From Acinetobacter higginsii (lineage in GTDB: Bacteria; Pseudomonadota; Gammaproteobacteria; Pseudomonadales; Moraxellaceae): 64,000 bases of DNA. Made by a program: the position numbers and the translations under genes. The notes below the pieces were generated by a model. The model ran no database searches. It saw nothing but the letters and a program-made list of their open reading frames with translations, and had not been told where the DNA came from. Each line of letters starts with the position of its first letter. Positions within the stretch are counted from its first letter, which is position 1. Shown in pieces: positions 1-10,420 of the stretch. The stretch lies in assembly GCF_000369525.1 (NCBI RefSeq), contig NZ_KB850072.1:556760-620759 (forward strand), given 5' to 3'.

Positions 1-2
1 AT

Positions 3-164
3 CCTTCACATTTAGATTTGCCGAAAGAAGAAAAATTAAAAGCATTCCAAGTTACTGTTGATCATATCAACCGCCGCTTAGACGCTTTATTGGCACTAGA
101 TACAACTCATATGTCTCGCCCAGATTTGATTGCAGCAATCAATCAAATTTCGCATATTGAATGA
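3..164 (+). CDS. arsC: Arsenate reductase ArsC, C-terminal end only
   Basis: The window opens inside this gene; the reading frame starting at base 3 is open to a TGA at 162-164. The visible ~53 residues ([15 protein letters not shown]... through [11 protein letters not shown] to the end) look like the C-terminal helix of a low-molecular-weight-phosphatase-type arsenate reductase. That enzyme reduces arsenate to arsenite in the cytoplasm, usually with thioredoxin. The catalytic N-terminus is outside the window, so the family call rests on this tail and on position: it sits 7 bp before an arsenite exporter gene with arsH and trxB following. The trxB partner fits a thioredoxin-dependent reductase. 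Confidence 0.7.
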   Translation, partial: PSHLDLPKEEKLKAFQVTVDHINRRLDALLALDTTHMSRPDLIAAINQISHIE

Positions 165-171
165 GAACATC

Positions 172-1212
172 ATGGCTCAACAAAGATTATCTTTTCTAGA
201 TCGTAACCTCACTCTATGGATTTTTATCGCCATGGCATTGGGGATTGCGATAGGTGTGTTCTTTCCGCAAGCTTCCGTTACTTTAGACAAAATGAGTGTG
301 GATTCCGTCAATATTCCAATTGCGATTGGTTTGATTCTGATGATGTATCCACCTTTAGCCAAAGTGGACTATGCTACTTTGCCACAAGTGTTTAAAGACA
401 AGAAAACCTTAACTTTGTCTTTGGTGCAGAACTGGGTGATTGCGCCTGTATTAATGTTTGCATTAGCAATTATTTTTTTACATAGCTATCCAGAGTACAT
501 GACAGGCTTGATCCTGATCGGTTTGGCTCGCTGTATTGCAATGGTCTTGGTGTGGAATGGTTTAGCCTGTGGTGATAACCAATATGTAGCAGCGTTGGTG
601 GCATTCAATAGTATTTTCCAGATTCTGTTTTTTAGTACCTATGCTTGGCTGTTCCTCACATTCTTGCCACCCTATTTCTGTATTGCAGGGCAAGTGATCA
701 ATGTTGATTTCTGGACGATTACCCATGCGGTGTTGGTTTACTTGGGGATTCCATTTCTTCTTGGTTTCTTGACTCGTTTGGTTTTGGTCAAAGCCAAAGG
801 CTTAGATTGGTATCAAAATGTCTTTTTACCCAAGATCAGCCCACTCAGTTTATTGGCACTTCTTTTTACCATCGTGGCAATGTTTAGCCTAAAAGGTGGT
901 GATGTAGTGAGCTTACCATTGGATGTTCTGCGTATCGCAATCCCACTCACGATTTATTTTATTGTGATGTTTTTCATCAGCTTCTTTATGAGTAAATGGA
1001 TGGGCAATGACTATCCTAAAACCACAGCAATTTCTTTCACGGCTGCTGGTAATAACTTTGAGTTGGCTTTGGCTGTAGCGATTGCAACCTTTGGTTTGGC
1101 TTCACCTGTGGCATTTACCACCGTGATTGGTCCTTTAGTTGAAGTACCTGTATTGATCGCTTTAGTGAGTGTGTCTCTATGGCTCAGAAAAAAGTATTTT
1201 AAATCGGTGTAA
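172..1212 (+). CDS. acr3: Arsenite efflux pump, ACR3 family
   Basis: A protein of about 346 residues with roughly ten hydrophobic membrane segments, the normal size for ACR3-type arsenite/H+ antiporters of the inner membrane. Family-like stretches include [17 protein letters not shown] near the N-terminus, [13 protein letters not shown] with its conserved cysteine, and the polar helix [17 protein letters not shown] near the C-terminus. I chose ATG 172 because it begins [16 protein letters not shown], as family members do; the frame stays open upstream to a TTG at 130, but that part overlaps arsC. The product exports the arsenite made by ArsC. Spacing to arsC and arsH is only 5-7 bp, so the genes are co-transcribed. 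Confidence 0.93.
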   Translation: MAQQRLSFLDRNLTLWIFIAMALGIAIGVFFPQASVTLDKMSVDSVNIPIAIGLILMMYPPLAKVDYATLPQVFKDKKTLTLSLVQNWVIAPVLMFALAIIFLHSYPEYMTGLILIGLARCIAMVLVWNGLACGDNQYVAALVAFNSIFQILFFSTYAWLFLTFLPPYFCIAGQVINVDFWTITHAVLVYLGIPFLLGFLTRLVLVKAKGLDWYQNVFLPKISPLSLLALLFTIVAMFSLKGGDVVSLPLDVLRIAIPLTIYFIVMFFISFFMSKWMGNDYPKTTAISFTAAGNNFELALAVAIATFGLASPVAFTTVIGPLVEVPVLIALVSVSLWLRKKYFKSV

Positions 1213-1217
1213 TTGTA

Positions 1218-1922
1218 ATGAATCTTCCTAATGTTGATATGGAGCTACTTGAACAGCCAACTTTGGAAAAAGTTCAAGCTAAATCGTTAGATCATGCGCC
1301 ACGTATTTTGTTGTTATATGGTTCTAACCGTGAGCGTTCGTATAGTCGTTTAGCCGTGATGGAAGCAGGTCGAATCTTGGAACAGTTTGGTGCTGAGGTT
1401 AAAATTTTTCATCCGAAAGGGCTACCTTTGCCAGAAGATGCGGATATGGAACACCCAAAAGCAAAAGAACTACATGAGCTTTTGGCATGGTCAGAGGGCA
1501 TGGTGTGGTGTTCGCCTGAACGTCACGGTTCAATGAGTTCGATCTTTAAGTCACAGATAGATTGGATTCCATTGGCAGGTGGTGCGATTCGTGCCACTCA
1601 AGGAAAAACACTGGCACTAATGCAAGTCAGTGGTGGTTCGCAATCTTTCAATAGTGTCAATCAAATGCGTATTTTAGGGCGTTGGATGCGGATGATCACG
1701 ATTCCGAATCAGTCTTCAATTCCAAAAGCATTTTTAGAGTTTGAAGAAGATGGGCGAATGAAAGCATCATCGTATTACGACCGTATCGTGGATGTGATGG
1801 AAGAGCTGTATAAATTCACCTTGCTGACACGGGGGCAAAGTCAGTATTTAACTGATCGTTATTCTGAGCGTAAAGAATCTGCTGAAGAATTATCAAAACG
1901 TGTTAATCAGCGAAGTTTGTAG
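1218..1922 (+). CDS. arsH: Arsenical resistance protein ArsH (NADPH-dependent FMN reductase)
   Basis: A 234-residue flavodoxin-like protein. The segment [25 protein letters not shown] carries the FMN phosphate-binding loop (GSNRERSYS), and the core contains [23 protein letters not shown], the ArsH hallmark. ArsH enzymes are FMN-dependent NADPH oxidoreductases that oxidise trivalent organoarsenicals to less toxic pentavalent forms. The gene starts 5 bp after acr3 and ends 18 bp before trxB. Full length and intact. The family assignment is firm; the physiological substrate is inferred from the family. Confidence 0.93.
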   Translation: MNLPNVDMELLEQPTLEKVQAKSLDHAPRILLLYGSNRERSYSRLAVMEAGRILEQFGAEVKIFHPKGLPLPEDADMEHPKAKELHELLAWSEGMVWCSPERHGSMSSIFKSQIDWIPLAGGAIRATQGKTLALMQVSGGSQSFNSVNQMRILGRWMRMITIPNQSSIPKAFLEFEEDGRMKASSYYDRIVDVMEELYKFTLLTRGQSQYLTDRYSERKESAEELSKRVNQRSL

Positions 1923-1940
1923 AATGCTGGAGAAAATTAA

Positions 1941-2891
<951 letters not shown>

Positions 2892-2918
2892 TCAATACAT
2901 TCACTGAAATAAATCAAG

Positions 2919-2955
2919 CTAACTCCACCTCTCATGGGTGGAGTTAGATTTTCTA
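2919..2955 (+). terminator. Rho-independent terminator of the ars operon
   Basis: A perfect 11-bp stem (CTAACTCCACC at 2919-2929, GGTGGAGTTAG at 2937-2947) with a 7-nt loop and T-rich sequence after it. It lies 28 bp past the trxB stop. Confidence 0.85.
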
Positions 2956-3024
2956 TATTGTTTTTTTATTTAGCTACTTATAGTGTTACGCCAGCGTTTC
3001 TCTATTTCGGATTCGCTTACTTAA

Positions 3025-3207
3025 AGCGAGTGTGGGATAAGTAAGCAGATCCTTTTTAGTAATTGGTATGCTCATTACAAATTCTTTTGGGAACATCAAA
3101 TTAGTTGGATGGATGAGCAATTAAAATTCAGATTTATAAGAGATAAAATTCCTTTATCTCTTATTTTTATATTAAGTGTTTTTGTAATTGGGATTGTACT
3201 TTTTTGA
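3025..3207 (+). pseudogene. Possible remnant of a membrane-protein C-terminus
   Basis: In the 337-bp gap between trxB and the integrase, one forward frame is open from 3025 to a TGA at 3205-3207. It has no convincing start codon at its head. It encodes an aromatic and charged stretch (WYAHYKFFWEHQISW), then basic residues, then a clear hydrophobic segment (IPLSLIFILSVFVIGIVLF) ending at the stop. That is the pattern of the last membrane helix of a truncated protein. I do not recognise the family. It may be chance in AT-rich DNA. Nothing else was seen in this gap except the ars terminator. Confidence 0.3.
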
Positions 3208-3228
3208 GCTGTACCACATGGCTTCAGG

Positions 3229-4500
3229 CTATTTGTGCATGATATATGTTGCCCAATCAGCCATTAAGCCTTTACGTTTTTCTAAATAGCCTCCACGTAA
3301 ATAAGAAGCTTCAACCTTATCTGGAAGTTTGTGTGCGAGAACATGTTCACACACTTCTCTACGGTAATCTGTTTTGTCTGCCGACCAATCACGGAAAGTA
3401 GACCGAAAGCCATGCGTTGTAATGACTCGGTTTTGTTTGGGATCAATATAGCCTAAGCCATTTTCTTTAAGCTTTTGCTCATGCAGTCGTTTGATTAGGG
3501 TCGTCAAAGACATATCAGAAAGCATCTCACCACTCCGTGGCGCAGGGAAGATGAAATCTTGAATTAGAGTATGATTTTGAATTGATTCAAGCAAACTTAT
3601 CGCTTCTTTCGACAAAGGCACATGATGTTCCTTTTCTGCTTTCATACGTTCTTTAGGAATAATCCAGACTTTATTCTTAAAATCAATTTCCTGCCATTTC
3701 GCCCCAAAAATCTCACCAGAGCGACAGGCGGTTAAAATTGCAAATTCCAGAGCTTTTGGTGAAATTCCTTTTTTCTGTCTTAAGTGTTGGATAAACTCAG
3801 CAACCTGTTCATAGGGCAGGGATGGGTGAGGGCGTGATTCCTGCTTTAAATTACCTAATATAGGTTCAAGATTGCCTTTCCATTCGGCAGGGTTGTCACC
3901 CTCAAAATATCCCATTGCTTTGGCATAATCAAAAATGGTTTCTATACGACCACGGATACGTTTGGCTGTTTCGTTTTTCTCAACCCAAATAGGTCTTAAA
4001 ACTTCAGCAATATCGGCTTTGGTAATGTTACTAATAGTAAGATTGCCCAAAGTTGGGTAAATATAAGTTTCTAGTGTTGATGACCATTGTCCAATATGTT
4101 TTTCATTTTTGAGTTCACGGGTTTTATTGGCAATAACAACTTTTGCACATTCCATGAATGTTTTGTTCCGTAGTTGCTGAACATGAAGCTTTGCAAGCTG
4201 TTCCTGTTGATGGACAATTGGATCAATACCACTTCGTATTTGTAATTTTAATTCAGTGGCTTTAGCACGAGCTTCAGCTAAAGAAACTTCAGGGTATGGA
4301 CCAATACCAATATCACGTCGATGAGGTTTTAATTTTCCATCTTTATCCAGATGTTTTCCCACCACCGCACGTAAAATCCAGACACGGGAAGTTCCTTCGA
4401 CGTTTAAACAAAGACCATCAACACCACCTACGTGATATCGACCAGTCTCTTTAATTTTTGCTACACTAAGCGCAGATAGCTCTTTAGCTTTCTTTGGCAT
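3229..4500 (-). CDS. int: P4-type tyrosine recombinase (integrase)
   Basis: A 423-residue phage/island integrase. The N-terminal ~90 residues form the arm-binding domain (DUF4102 type; GVDGLCLNVEGTSRVWILR and DIGIGPYPEVSLAEARAKA). A SAM-like core-binding domain follows, then a complete catalytic domain. The catalytic residues are the Arg in TACRSGEIFGAKW, HGFRSTFRDWSAD (HxxR), the His in CEHVLAHKL, and the Tyr in EASYLRGGYLEKR. It appears functional. Such enzymes usually insert elements into tRNA 3' ends, and a tRNA-Ser 3'-end fragment lies about 150 bp before its start codon. The gene points left, into the DNA carrying the ars operon, which suggests that operon is cargo. Confidence 0.94.
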   Translation of the reverse strand: MPKKAKELSALSVAKIKETGRYHVGGVDGLCLNVEGTSRVWILRAVVGKHLDKDGKLKPHRRDIGIGPYPEVSLAEARAKATELKLQIRSGIDPIVHQQEQLAKLHVQQLRNKTFMECAKVVIANKTRELKNEKHIGQWSSTLETYIYPTLGNLTISNITKADIAEVLRPIWVEKNETAKRIRGRIETIFDYAKAMGYFEGDNPAEWKGNLEPILGNLKQESRPHPSLPYEQVAEFIQHLRQKKGISPKALEFAILTACRSGEIFGAKWQEIDFKNKVWIIPKERMKAEKEHHVPLSKEAISLLESIQNHTLIQDFIFPAPRSGEMLSDMSLTTLIKRLHEQKLKENGLGYIDPKQNRVITTHGFRSTFRDWSADKTDYRREVCEHVLAHKLPDKVEASYLRGGYLEKRKGLMADWATYIMHK

Positions 4501-4651
4501 GTTATTGTCTACCCCTCAAATTACCCCTCATAAAATACTGGAAATAGTCGGATTAGACAAGACTGAGTTGGATGGGTGTAATTGTAATTAATTGAAAAAT
4601 ATTAATTTATAATATTGGATTGGACTTCTTAGGATTGGTGTTAGACGGACA

Positions 4652-4668
4652 CCGCTTCCGCCAAATTC
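4652..4668 (+). other. Putative attachment site: tRNA-Ser 3'-end fragment
   Basis: The bases CGCTTCCGCCA (4653-4663) match the acceptor-stem end plus CCA of bacterial tRNA-Ser(UGA) as I remember it from E. coli. They are followed by AAATTC and a strong terminator, as behind a real tRNA gene. Upstream sequence does not fold into the rest of a tRNA, so only the 3' end is present. This is what an att site left at the far end of an island looks like. The intact tRNA-Ser is expected outside the window on the left. The match is from memory, not from alignment. Confidence 0.6.
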
Positions 4669-4699
4669 AAAAAGCCCTTGTTATTGCAAGGGCTTTTTT
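4669..4699 (+). terminator. tRNA-type rho-independent terminator
   Basis: Perfect 12-bp stem AAAAAGCCCTTG (4669-4680) / CAAGGGCTTTTT (4687-4698), 6-nt loop and T-run. It directly follows the tRNA-Ser 3'-end fragment. It is probably the original terminator of the tRNA gene, now separated from it. Confidence 0.85.
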
Positions 4700-4992
4700 C
4701 TTATCTGTGCTAATGCCATTTAAATTGGGAATATGAACCAAGGCCATCCCCCTTTACTCTGTGTGATATCGAACAAGTTCAACTATTAAAAAGCAAGCAC
4801 CTAGAATGCTGGCTTCAGTACTATCTGGCCAAAGTAACCCAAACTTAAATTTATTTCTTAAAGTTAGATCTTCGAATGTGGTTTTAGGAGAGCTTGGACA
4901 TGTTGTGCTTAGATGACGTCACCTAAAAATTTACGCAAATTTTACGCGGCCATTTTTTTAAGTTTATTAAAATACACTTTGCAATCATTCTT
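4700..4992. other. Intergenic region, no gene seen
   Basis: Part of the 492-bp gap between the integrase start (4500) and the small ORF at 4993. Beyond the attachment-like fragment and its terminator I found no open frame with a plausible start, no RNA gene and no clear repeat. Confidence 0.5.
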
Positions 4993-5214
4993 ATGGATAG
5001 GTTAATGGGTTTCTTTAATACATCTGATCAAGACAATCATGTTCATAACTTGCTTCTTAATAAAAAAGAGATACTGATGGAGTATCGCGTAGATGTGCTG
5101 GTCGAAAAATATATCGGTGCATCGAAAGAAATACAGCAGATTATTGTTCAGATTCTTAAAGAGAGAGGGTATTCTTCACGAGAAATAGAGCATATGCTTA
5201 AAGAAAATAAATGA
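4993..5214 (+). CDS. Small hypothetical protein upstream of kup
   Basis: An open frame of 73 codons from ATG 4993. A better start may be ATG 5077, which is preceded by AAAGAG at a good distance and gives 45 residues (MEYRVDVLVEKYIGASKEI... ending IEHMLKENK). The shorter form looks like two or three amphipathic helices with many charged residues and no signal or membrane segment. I do not recognise the family. It ends 38 bp before kup on the same strand and could share its transcript. It may belong to the chromosome rather than the island, since it lies right of the attachment-like site. Confidence 0.45.
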   Translation: MDRLMGFFNTSDQDNHVHNLLLNKKEILMEYRVDVLVEKYIGASKEIQQIIVQILKERGYSSREIEHMLKENK

Positions 5215-5252
5215 CCAAAGTCGTGCCCTATAACAGTTAAAGAAAGCTCATT

Positions 5253-7130
5253 ATGCAAAATACTACAAAAAAAGCAGCATTACCTGCCACAGCGTTGGCA
5301 GCGCTCGGGGTGGTCTTTGGAGATATCGGAACAAGTCCTCTCTATGCATTAAAGGAATCCTTCCATGCGGCTCATGGTTTGGGGATTCAACCTGAAAATG
5401 TATTAGGTATTTTGTCGATTATCTTCTGGTGCTTAATGCTGATCATCAGTATTAAATACATCGCGATTGTCATGCGTGCAGACAATAATGGTGAAGGTGG
5501 GATCATGGCTTTATTGGCCTTGAACCTACGTAAAGCGAAATTATCAGAAACAAAAAAAATCTATCTGATTGCGATTGGTTTTATCGGAGCATCTTTATTC
5601 TTTGGAGATGGGATTATTACCCCAGCCATCTCCGTTCTTTCTGCAGTTGAAGGTTTATCCATTGCCACCAATGTGCTTGATCCTTTCATTGTGCCCATTG
5701 CGATTGTGATTGTGACCACGCTGTTTTTGATGCAGAAACATGGCACAGCCTTTGTCGGTAAGTTTTTTGGACCAATCACCTTAGTCTGGTTTTTGTCACT
5801 TGGCATTTTAGGTATTGCCAGTGTGATACAGACACCAGTTGTACTGGGGATGGTGAGTCCACACTGGGCAATACAGTTCATTTTCACTCATCCAGTTCAG
5901 TCTTTCTTTATTATGGGGGCCGTGGTGTTAACCGTCACTGGAGGAGAAGCGTTATATGCCGATATGGGGCACTTTGGCCCCCGTCCGATTCGTTTTGGCT
6001 GGTTCAGTGTCGTGTTGCCTTGCTTGGTTTTAAACTATGCAGGCCAAGGTGCACTATTACTGCGACATCCCGCAGCGATTGAAAACCCATTCTATTTATT
6101 GGTGCCAAGTTGGGCGTTATACCCGATGATTATCTTGGCGACTATGGCGGCAGTGATTGCCTCACAAGCGGTTATTTCTGGGGTGTTTTCCTTGGCACGC
6201 CAAGCAATTCAATTGGGTTATTTACCAAGATTAGGGATTAAACATACTTCTGATTCAGAAGAAGGGCAGATTTATGTGCCTTTTCTAAACTGGCTATTAC
6301 TGATTGCAATTTTAATTCTAATTTTAATCTTCCAGACCAGTTCAAACCTTGCCAGTGCCTATGGTCTAGCGGTTACATTAACCATGCTCTGCGATACGAT
6401 TTTGGTTGCAGTCTTTATTTATTATGCTTGGAAATGGAGTCTACCAAAGGTATTTTTACTTATTATTCCATTTTTCATTCTAGAGTCAGTTTTGGTTGCC
6501 GCAGCATCTTTAAAAATATTCTCAGGTGGTTGGGTGCCATTATTAATTGGTGCTGTAGCAATGATCATTCTAATGACTTGGAAGCGAGGTCGAGAGCTCA
6601 CTTTTGCAAAGCTTGAACATGACACATTGTCACTCGACTTATTCATAAGAAGTATTGGCGATAATGTACATCGTGTGCCAGGAGATGCGGTATTCCTGAC
6701 AGGTACGCCGAATGTGGTTCCACATGCCATGTTGCATAATATTAAGCACAATAAAGTGTTACATGAACGGAATATTCTGGCGACTGTGGTAATTGAAGAT
6801 GTCCCTTATGTCCCGCAAGAAGAGCGTATTCATGTTGAAACTTTAGATAATCATTTCTATCGGATTAAAATTTTCTATGGATTTAAAGACGAGCCGAATG
6901 TACCACGTGCATTGGCTCAAGCCTATGAGCAGCTAGAGTTTGAATACGATTTGATGCAGATTAGCTTCTTTATCTCACGTGAACGTATCATGCATAGTGT
7001 CGGGGATGGCATGGCACCTTGGCGGGAGCATTTATTTATTTCAATGCAACGTAATACCAGTCCAGTCAGTGATTTTTATCAAATCCCGACCAACCGTGTA
7101 GTAGAACTGGGTAGCCAGATCGAAATTTAA
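5253..7130 (+). CDS. kup: Low-affinity potassium uptake protein Kup
   Basis: 625 residues, the usual Kup length. The N-terminus carries the family signature [20 protein letters not shown], and the early membrane core has [15 protein letters not shown] and [19 protein letters not shown]. About twelve membrane helices are followed by a cytoplasmic C-terminal domain of ~170 residues (from about [10 protein letters not shown]). Kup imports K+ with protons across the inner membrane. It is a single-gene unit with a hairpin terminator about 50 bp after the stop. This is chromosomal backbone and marks the right border of the putative island. Confidence 0.96.
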   Translation: MQNTTKKAALPATALAALGVVFGDIGTSPLYALKESFHAAHGLGIQPENVLGILSIIFWCLMLIISIKYIAIVMRADNNGEGGIMALLALNLRKAKLSETKKIYLIAIGFIGASLFFGDGIITPAISVLSAVEGLSIATNVLDPFIVPIAIVIVTTLFLMQKHGTAFVGKFFGPITLVWFLSLGILGIASVIQTPVVLGMVSPHWAIQFIFTHPVQSFFIMGAVVLTVTGGEALYADMGHFGPRPIRFGWFSVVLPCLVLNYAGQGALLLRHPAAIENPFYLLVPSWALYPMIILATMAAVIASQAVISGVFSLARQAIQLGYLPRLGIKHTSDSEEGQIYVPFLNWLLLIAILILILIFQTSSNLASAYGLAVTLTMLCDTILVAVFIYYAWKWSLPKVFLLIIPFFILESVLVAAASLKIFSGGWVPLLIGAVAMIILMTWKRGRELTFAKLEHDTLSLDLFIRSIGDNVHRVPGDAVFLTGTPNVVPHAMLHNIKHNKVLHERNILATVVIEDVPYVPQEERIHVETLDNHFYRIKIFYGFKDEPNVPRALAQAYEQLEFEYDLMQISFFISRERIMHSVGDGMAPWREHLFISMQRNTSPVSDFYQIPTNRVVELGSQIEI

Positions 7131-7180
7131 GAATGTGTGCTAAGCATCTTAATTTAGCTGTGATTGCTTTAACCAAGCTC

Positions 7181-7214
7181 AAAAAGCCTTTGTGATAACA
7201 AGGGCTTTTTGTTG
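7181..7214 (+). terminator. Terminator after kup
   Basis: Stem AAAAAGCC-TTTGT (7181-7193) / ACAAGGGCTTTTT (7198-7210) with one G-T pair, a short loop and T-rich tail, about 50 bp after kup. Confidence 0.8.
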
Positions 7215-7656
7215 CTTGTACTTTCCGATCATCATGAGCGTTAACACAGACCTGAGGGAACAGTATGATATTCAATATGAGAATGTTCAAGCATGATGCT
7301 TTCATTTCAGCTTCATTTAAGCAAACCGTTCTATTCTAAAACCCTAGTAAAGCCGAACAAGCATTGTTACACCTTTTGCCATATCCTCAGATGTGGTTTT
7401 TTTATGCCAGTTTTTTCTGTTTTGACTTTGTTTATACAGCTCGTAGTACATTAAATAATTATGGTTAAATTGATAGTAATATAAAATATTTTCTTTACTC
7501 TTAAACTTAATGGTGAATTTAATTTAGGATGACACGTAAATTACATTTTTGTCATATTAAAAAAATAGATTAAATTTGAGATATACTTTTTAAAGTAAAG
7601 TTGTTTACTTTTTCGGGTTTTGTTTTTAATTTTTATTTATTTCTAAAAAAGCTGGG
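7215..7656. other. Long AT-rich region upstream of eptA
   Basis: This 442-bp stretch has no credible gene. Visible elements are a pair of TTAA-type half-sites, CTTAAT (7506-7511) and TTTAAT (7518-7523), and a hairpin AAAGTAAA (7592-7599) / TTTACTTT (7604-7611) followed by T-rich DNA about 45 bp before the eptA start. The long leader suggests regulated expression of eptA; no regulator gene is adjacent. Confidence 0.4.
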
Positions 7657-9342
7657 GTGTCTGGTTTTCGGGATTTTAAAATGCTTTGGCTTAAAAATAT
7701 ATTTGGAAGAGATATTTCATTATTATGGTTTAATTTTATATTGGCAATCTGGCTGGGTCTATTTTTGAACTTTTCATTCTTTGTGAAAATTCAAGATCTA
7801 ACCCCTTATTCAGGTATCCAAAGTTTTCTATTTTTGATTGCTTCTATATTGGTCGTGATCTTTACATATAATTTTATATTTCAGATTTTTAACTGGCGTT
7901 GGACTGCAAAACCCATTGCGATTTTTCTGATCTTAATTGGCGGATTTGCATCCTATACCGTAACTTCACTTGGTGTATGGATTACTTCTGATCAAATCCA
8001 GAATATGATGCAAACCAACTTTACAGAAGCACGAGATCTTTGGTCTTGGTATCTTTTGGCTTGGGTCTTGGGACTGATCATTCTGCCTATTTTTGTTTTT
8101 GCTAGGGTTAAAATTAGACATGAAGCTAAACCCTTTATGTTTCAATTTACTCAAAAAATTATAACTGCTGTTGTTTCTTTATCTATTGTCATCGTTATGC
8201 TGTTTATTTTCTATGTCGATTTTGCAGCTATTTTCCGTGAAAATCGCAGTTTAAAAGGAATGATTTCGCCACAAAATATGATTAGCTCTTTTGTTTCATA
8301 TTACAAAAAGAAGGCACCAAAAAAGAATCAACCCTTCATCAGTTATGGTGAAGATGCCAAGCTTTTACAACGTGAAAATGCATTACCCAAACTGATGGTG
8401 CTTGTAGTGGGTGAAACAGCCAGAGCTGAAAATTTCTCTTTAAATGGGTACAGCAAACTCACCAATCCTGAAATGGCTCAACAGGACATCTTGAATTTTT
8501 CTAAAGTGAGTTCGTGTGGTACAGCAACGGCTGTTTCTGTTCCCTGTATGTTTTCGGGGATGCCACGTAAATCCTATGATGAGCGCTTAGCCATTCGTAG
8601 AGAGGGCTTGCTTGATATCGCGCAACGTGCTGGTTATCAGGTCACTTGGATTGAAAATAATTCTGGTTGTAAGGGCGTTTGTGACCGGGTTGAGATGTAT
8701 AAGATTGCAGAACCGATTCAGAAAAAATGGTGCAAGGGGGGAGAATGTTTTGATGAGATTTTAATTGATAGTTTGCAATCCTATCTAAAATCGATTCCTC
8801 AAGGGGATACACAACCTCGTTTGCTTGTATTGCATCAATTAGGCAGTCATGGTCCAGCGTATTACAAGCGCGTCCCGCCCCAATTTAAAGTTTTTAGGCC
8901 TACATGTGATACCAATGCCATTCAGGGGTGTAGTCGTGAAGCTTTGCAAAATACCTATGACAATACTTTGTTATATACCGATTATATCTTGAGCCAACTA
9001 GTTGAAACTTTAAAACAGAATACACAATATGAAACAGGCTTATGGTATTTGTCTGATCATGGGGAATCTACAGGTGAAAGTGGTATGTATTTACACGGAG
9101 CCCCTTATATGATTGCACCTCAACAGCAAACACATATTCCGATGATCATGTGGTTTTCTGCACTTTGGAAACAGTCTAATCCTGAGCAGATAAAATGTTT
9201 GTCGAATCAAAAAAATGAAGTATTGAGTCAGGATAATTTATTTCCAACAATGTTAAGTTTATTGGATATAAAAACGAAAGTTATTGATGCTGAAACGGAT
9301 ATGCTAGCGACTTGTTCATCCATATCGAGTAAGGTTAATTAA
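7657..9342 (+). CDS. eptA: Lipid A phosphoethanolamine transferase (EptA/PmrC family)
   Basis: About 553-561 residues: GTG 7657 is the longest start, and ATG 7681 (MLWLKNIFGRDISLLW) is more family-like. About five N-terminal membrane helices occupy the first ~200 residues, followed by a periplasmic sulfatase-fold catalytic domain. The nucleophile motif is VVGETARAENFSLNGY (Thr254 counted from the GTG). Metal-site residues lie in LYLSDHGES-type sequence (WYLSDHGESTGESGMYLHG), and several cysteines probably form disulfides. The enzyme moves phosphoethanolamine onto lipid A, lowering surface charge and polymyxin binding. It is not beside pmrAB, unlike the PmrCAB operon, so it looks like a separate eptA copy. 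dsbA lies downstream, but the ~245-bp gap suggests its own promoter. Confidence 0.9.
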   Translation: MSGFRDFKMLWLKNIFGRDISLLWFNFILAIWLGLFLNFSFFVKIQDLTPYSGIQSFLFLIASILVVIFTYNFIFQIFNWRWTAKPIAIFLILIGGFASYTVTSLGVWITSDQIQNMMQTNFTEARDLWSWYLLAWVLGLIILPIFVFARVKIRHEAKPFMFQFTQKIITAVVSLSIVIVMLFIFYVDFAAIFRENRSLKGMISPQNMISSFVSYYKKKAPKKNQPFISYGEDAKLLQRENALPKLMVLVVGETARAENFSLNGYSKLTNPEMAQQDILNFSKVSSCGTATAVSVPCMFSGMPRKSYDERLAIRREGLLDIAQRAGYQVTWIENNSGCKGVCDRVEMYKIAEPIQKKWCKGGECFDEILIDSLQSYLKSIPQGDTQPRLLVLHQLGSHGPAYYKRVPPQFKVFRPTCDTNAIQGCSREALQNTYDNTLLYTDYILSQLVETLKQNTQYETGLWYLSDHGESTGESGMYLHGAPYMIAPQQQTHIPMIMWFSALWKQSNPEQIKCLSNQKNEVLSQDNLFPTMLSLLDIKTKVIDAETDMLATCSSISSKVN

Positions 9343-9587
9343 GTAGACGAATTTGTTTATTTTTGTGATGTGATATTTATTTTAATCGTAAGTGTGTGGT
9401 AAAAATGACAGCTTCACGATATACATTCCTCCAGTGAAATATTTATATCGTTATCCCATTCATTTTTCGAAATGTTTGGGATTTTTTAAATGAGTAATCA
9501 TTAAATCGAGGTTGATGTCTGATTAAAATATTTATTTTAATGCAGATATTACCTCGTTTAGAAGTGACTGTAAGAGCTATAAATTTA

Positions 9588-10208
9588 ATGAAACATTTTA
9601 TTTTAACCAGCGCGGCTGCAATTGTTGCAGTATGTTCAACACAGAGCATGGCCGCAGATTTTATTGCCGGTAAAGATTATACCGTGGTTCAAAATCCAGT
9701 AAAAACATCAGCGCCTGCTAATACAATCGAAGTGCGAGAGTTTTTTTGGTATGGATGTTCTTATTGCTTTAAATTAGAACCACATATGCAATCTTGGTTA
9801 AAGACCATTCCGAAGGATGTTTACTTTCTGCGTACGCCAGCAGCAATGAACCCGATGTGGGAACAAGGTGCGCGTGCATATTATGTGAGTGAGGCTTTAG
9901 GTGTACGTAAACGTACCCATCTACCGTTATTCCATACCAATTTTTCAGGTAAGGAAAAGGTTTTACAAAAAGAGGCTTTTGCTAAGTTTTTTACTCAATA
10001 TGGCATTTCTGAGGCTAAATTTAATAGCAGCTATGATTCTTTCCCGATTACAGCAAAAATTGCAGAATCAAACCAATTGGCGCAAAAATATCAACTTACG
10101 GGCGTTCCAGCTGTTGTGGTCAATGGTAAATATATCGTCCAAGGCGGGGATAATAAAGTAGTTCAAGTGGTTGAATATCTTGTGAATAAAGAGCGTAAGA
10201 CTCAGTAA
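9588..10208 (+). CDS. dsbA: Thiol:disulfide interchange protein DsbA
   Basis: From ATG 9588 the product has ~206 residues, starting with a signal peptide (MKHFILTSAAAIVAVCSTQSMAA, probable cut after AMAA-like SMAA). The longer frame from 9540 would put a polar extension before the signal, so I reject that start. The thioredoxin-fold active site is FFWYGCSYCFKLEPH (CSYC), and the cis-proline loop is TGVPAVVVNGKY. DsbA introduces disulfides into periplasmic proteins. The neighbouring EptA enzyme has several cysteines in its periplasmic domain and may be a client, which is inference only. Confidence 0.92.
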   Translation: MKHFILTSAAAIVAVCSTQSMAADFIAGKDYTVVQNPVKTSAPANTIEVREFFWYGCSYCFKLEPHMQSWLKTIPKDVYFLRTPAAMNPMWEQGARAYYVSEALGVRKRTHLPLFHTNFSGKEKVLQKEAFAKFFTQYGISEAKFNSSYDSFPITAKIAESNQLAQKYQLTGVPAVVVNGKYIVQGGDNKVVQVVEYLVNKERKTQ

Positions 10209-10269
10209 TTTTGCTGTTTGAACCGATGGCAGACCTTTAAAGTCTGTGTCGTAAATCAAGCGCTTATGA

Positions 10270-10310
10270 AGGTGTTGTCAGTAAGATTGCTACAACACTT
10301 CTTTGTTTAT
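10270..10310 (+). terminator. Probable dsbA terminator
   Basis: Arms GTGTTGT (10272-10278) and ACAACAC (10292-10298) with a 13-nt loop, followed by TTCTTTGTTT. It lies about 60 bp past dsbA. Confidence 0.55.
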
Positions 10311-10336
10311 AAAATTGTTCACGATTTAAAATAAAG

Positions 10337-10369
10337 AGGCCGAGCCAGCGCTGCATCGTTTTTCGGCCT
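10337..10369. terminator. Hairpin between dsbA and xseB
   Basis: Arms AGGCCGA (10337-10343) and TCGGCCT (10363-10369), 19-nt loop holding a small CAGCGCTG palindrome. It may terminate the leftward xseAB transcript, whose last stop codon is at 10421. Confidence 0.45.
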
Positions 10370-10420
10370 TGTCATGGTTTTATACAATTGATGATCAAAC
10401 TGACTTCTTTATACTAAAAA

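Noticed and set aside
4636-4663. Possible complete tRNA or tmRNA ending at 4663
   Set aside because: GGTGT/ACACC with a 7-nt loop looks like a T-arm, but the loop lacks the TTCRA sequence and no cloverleaf can be built upstream; only the 3' end is tRNA-like.
7506-7523. PmrA-box-like half-sites CTTAAT and TTTAAT upstream of eptA
   Set aside because: Spacing is six bases instead of the usual five and the region is very AT-rich, so chance occurrence is likely; mentioned but not called as a site.
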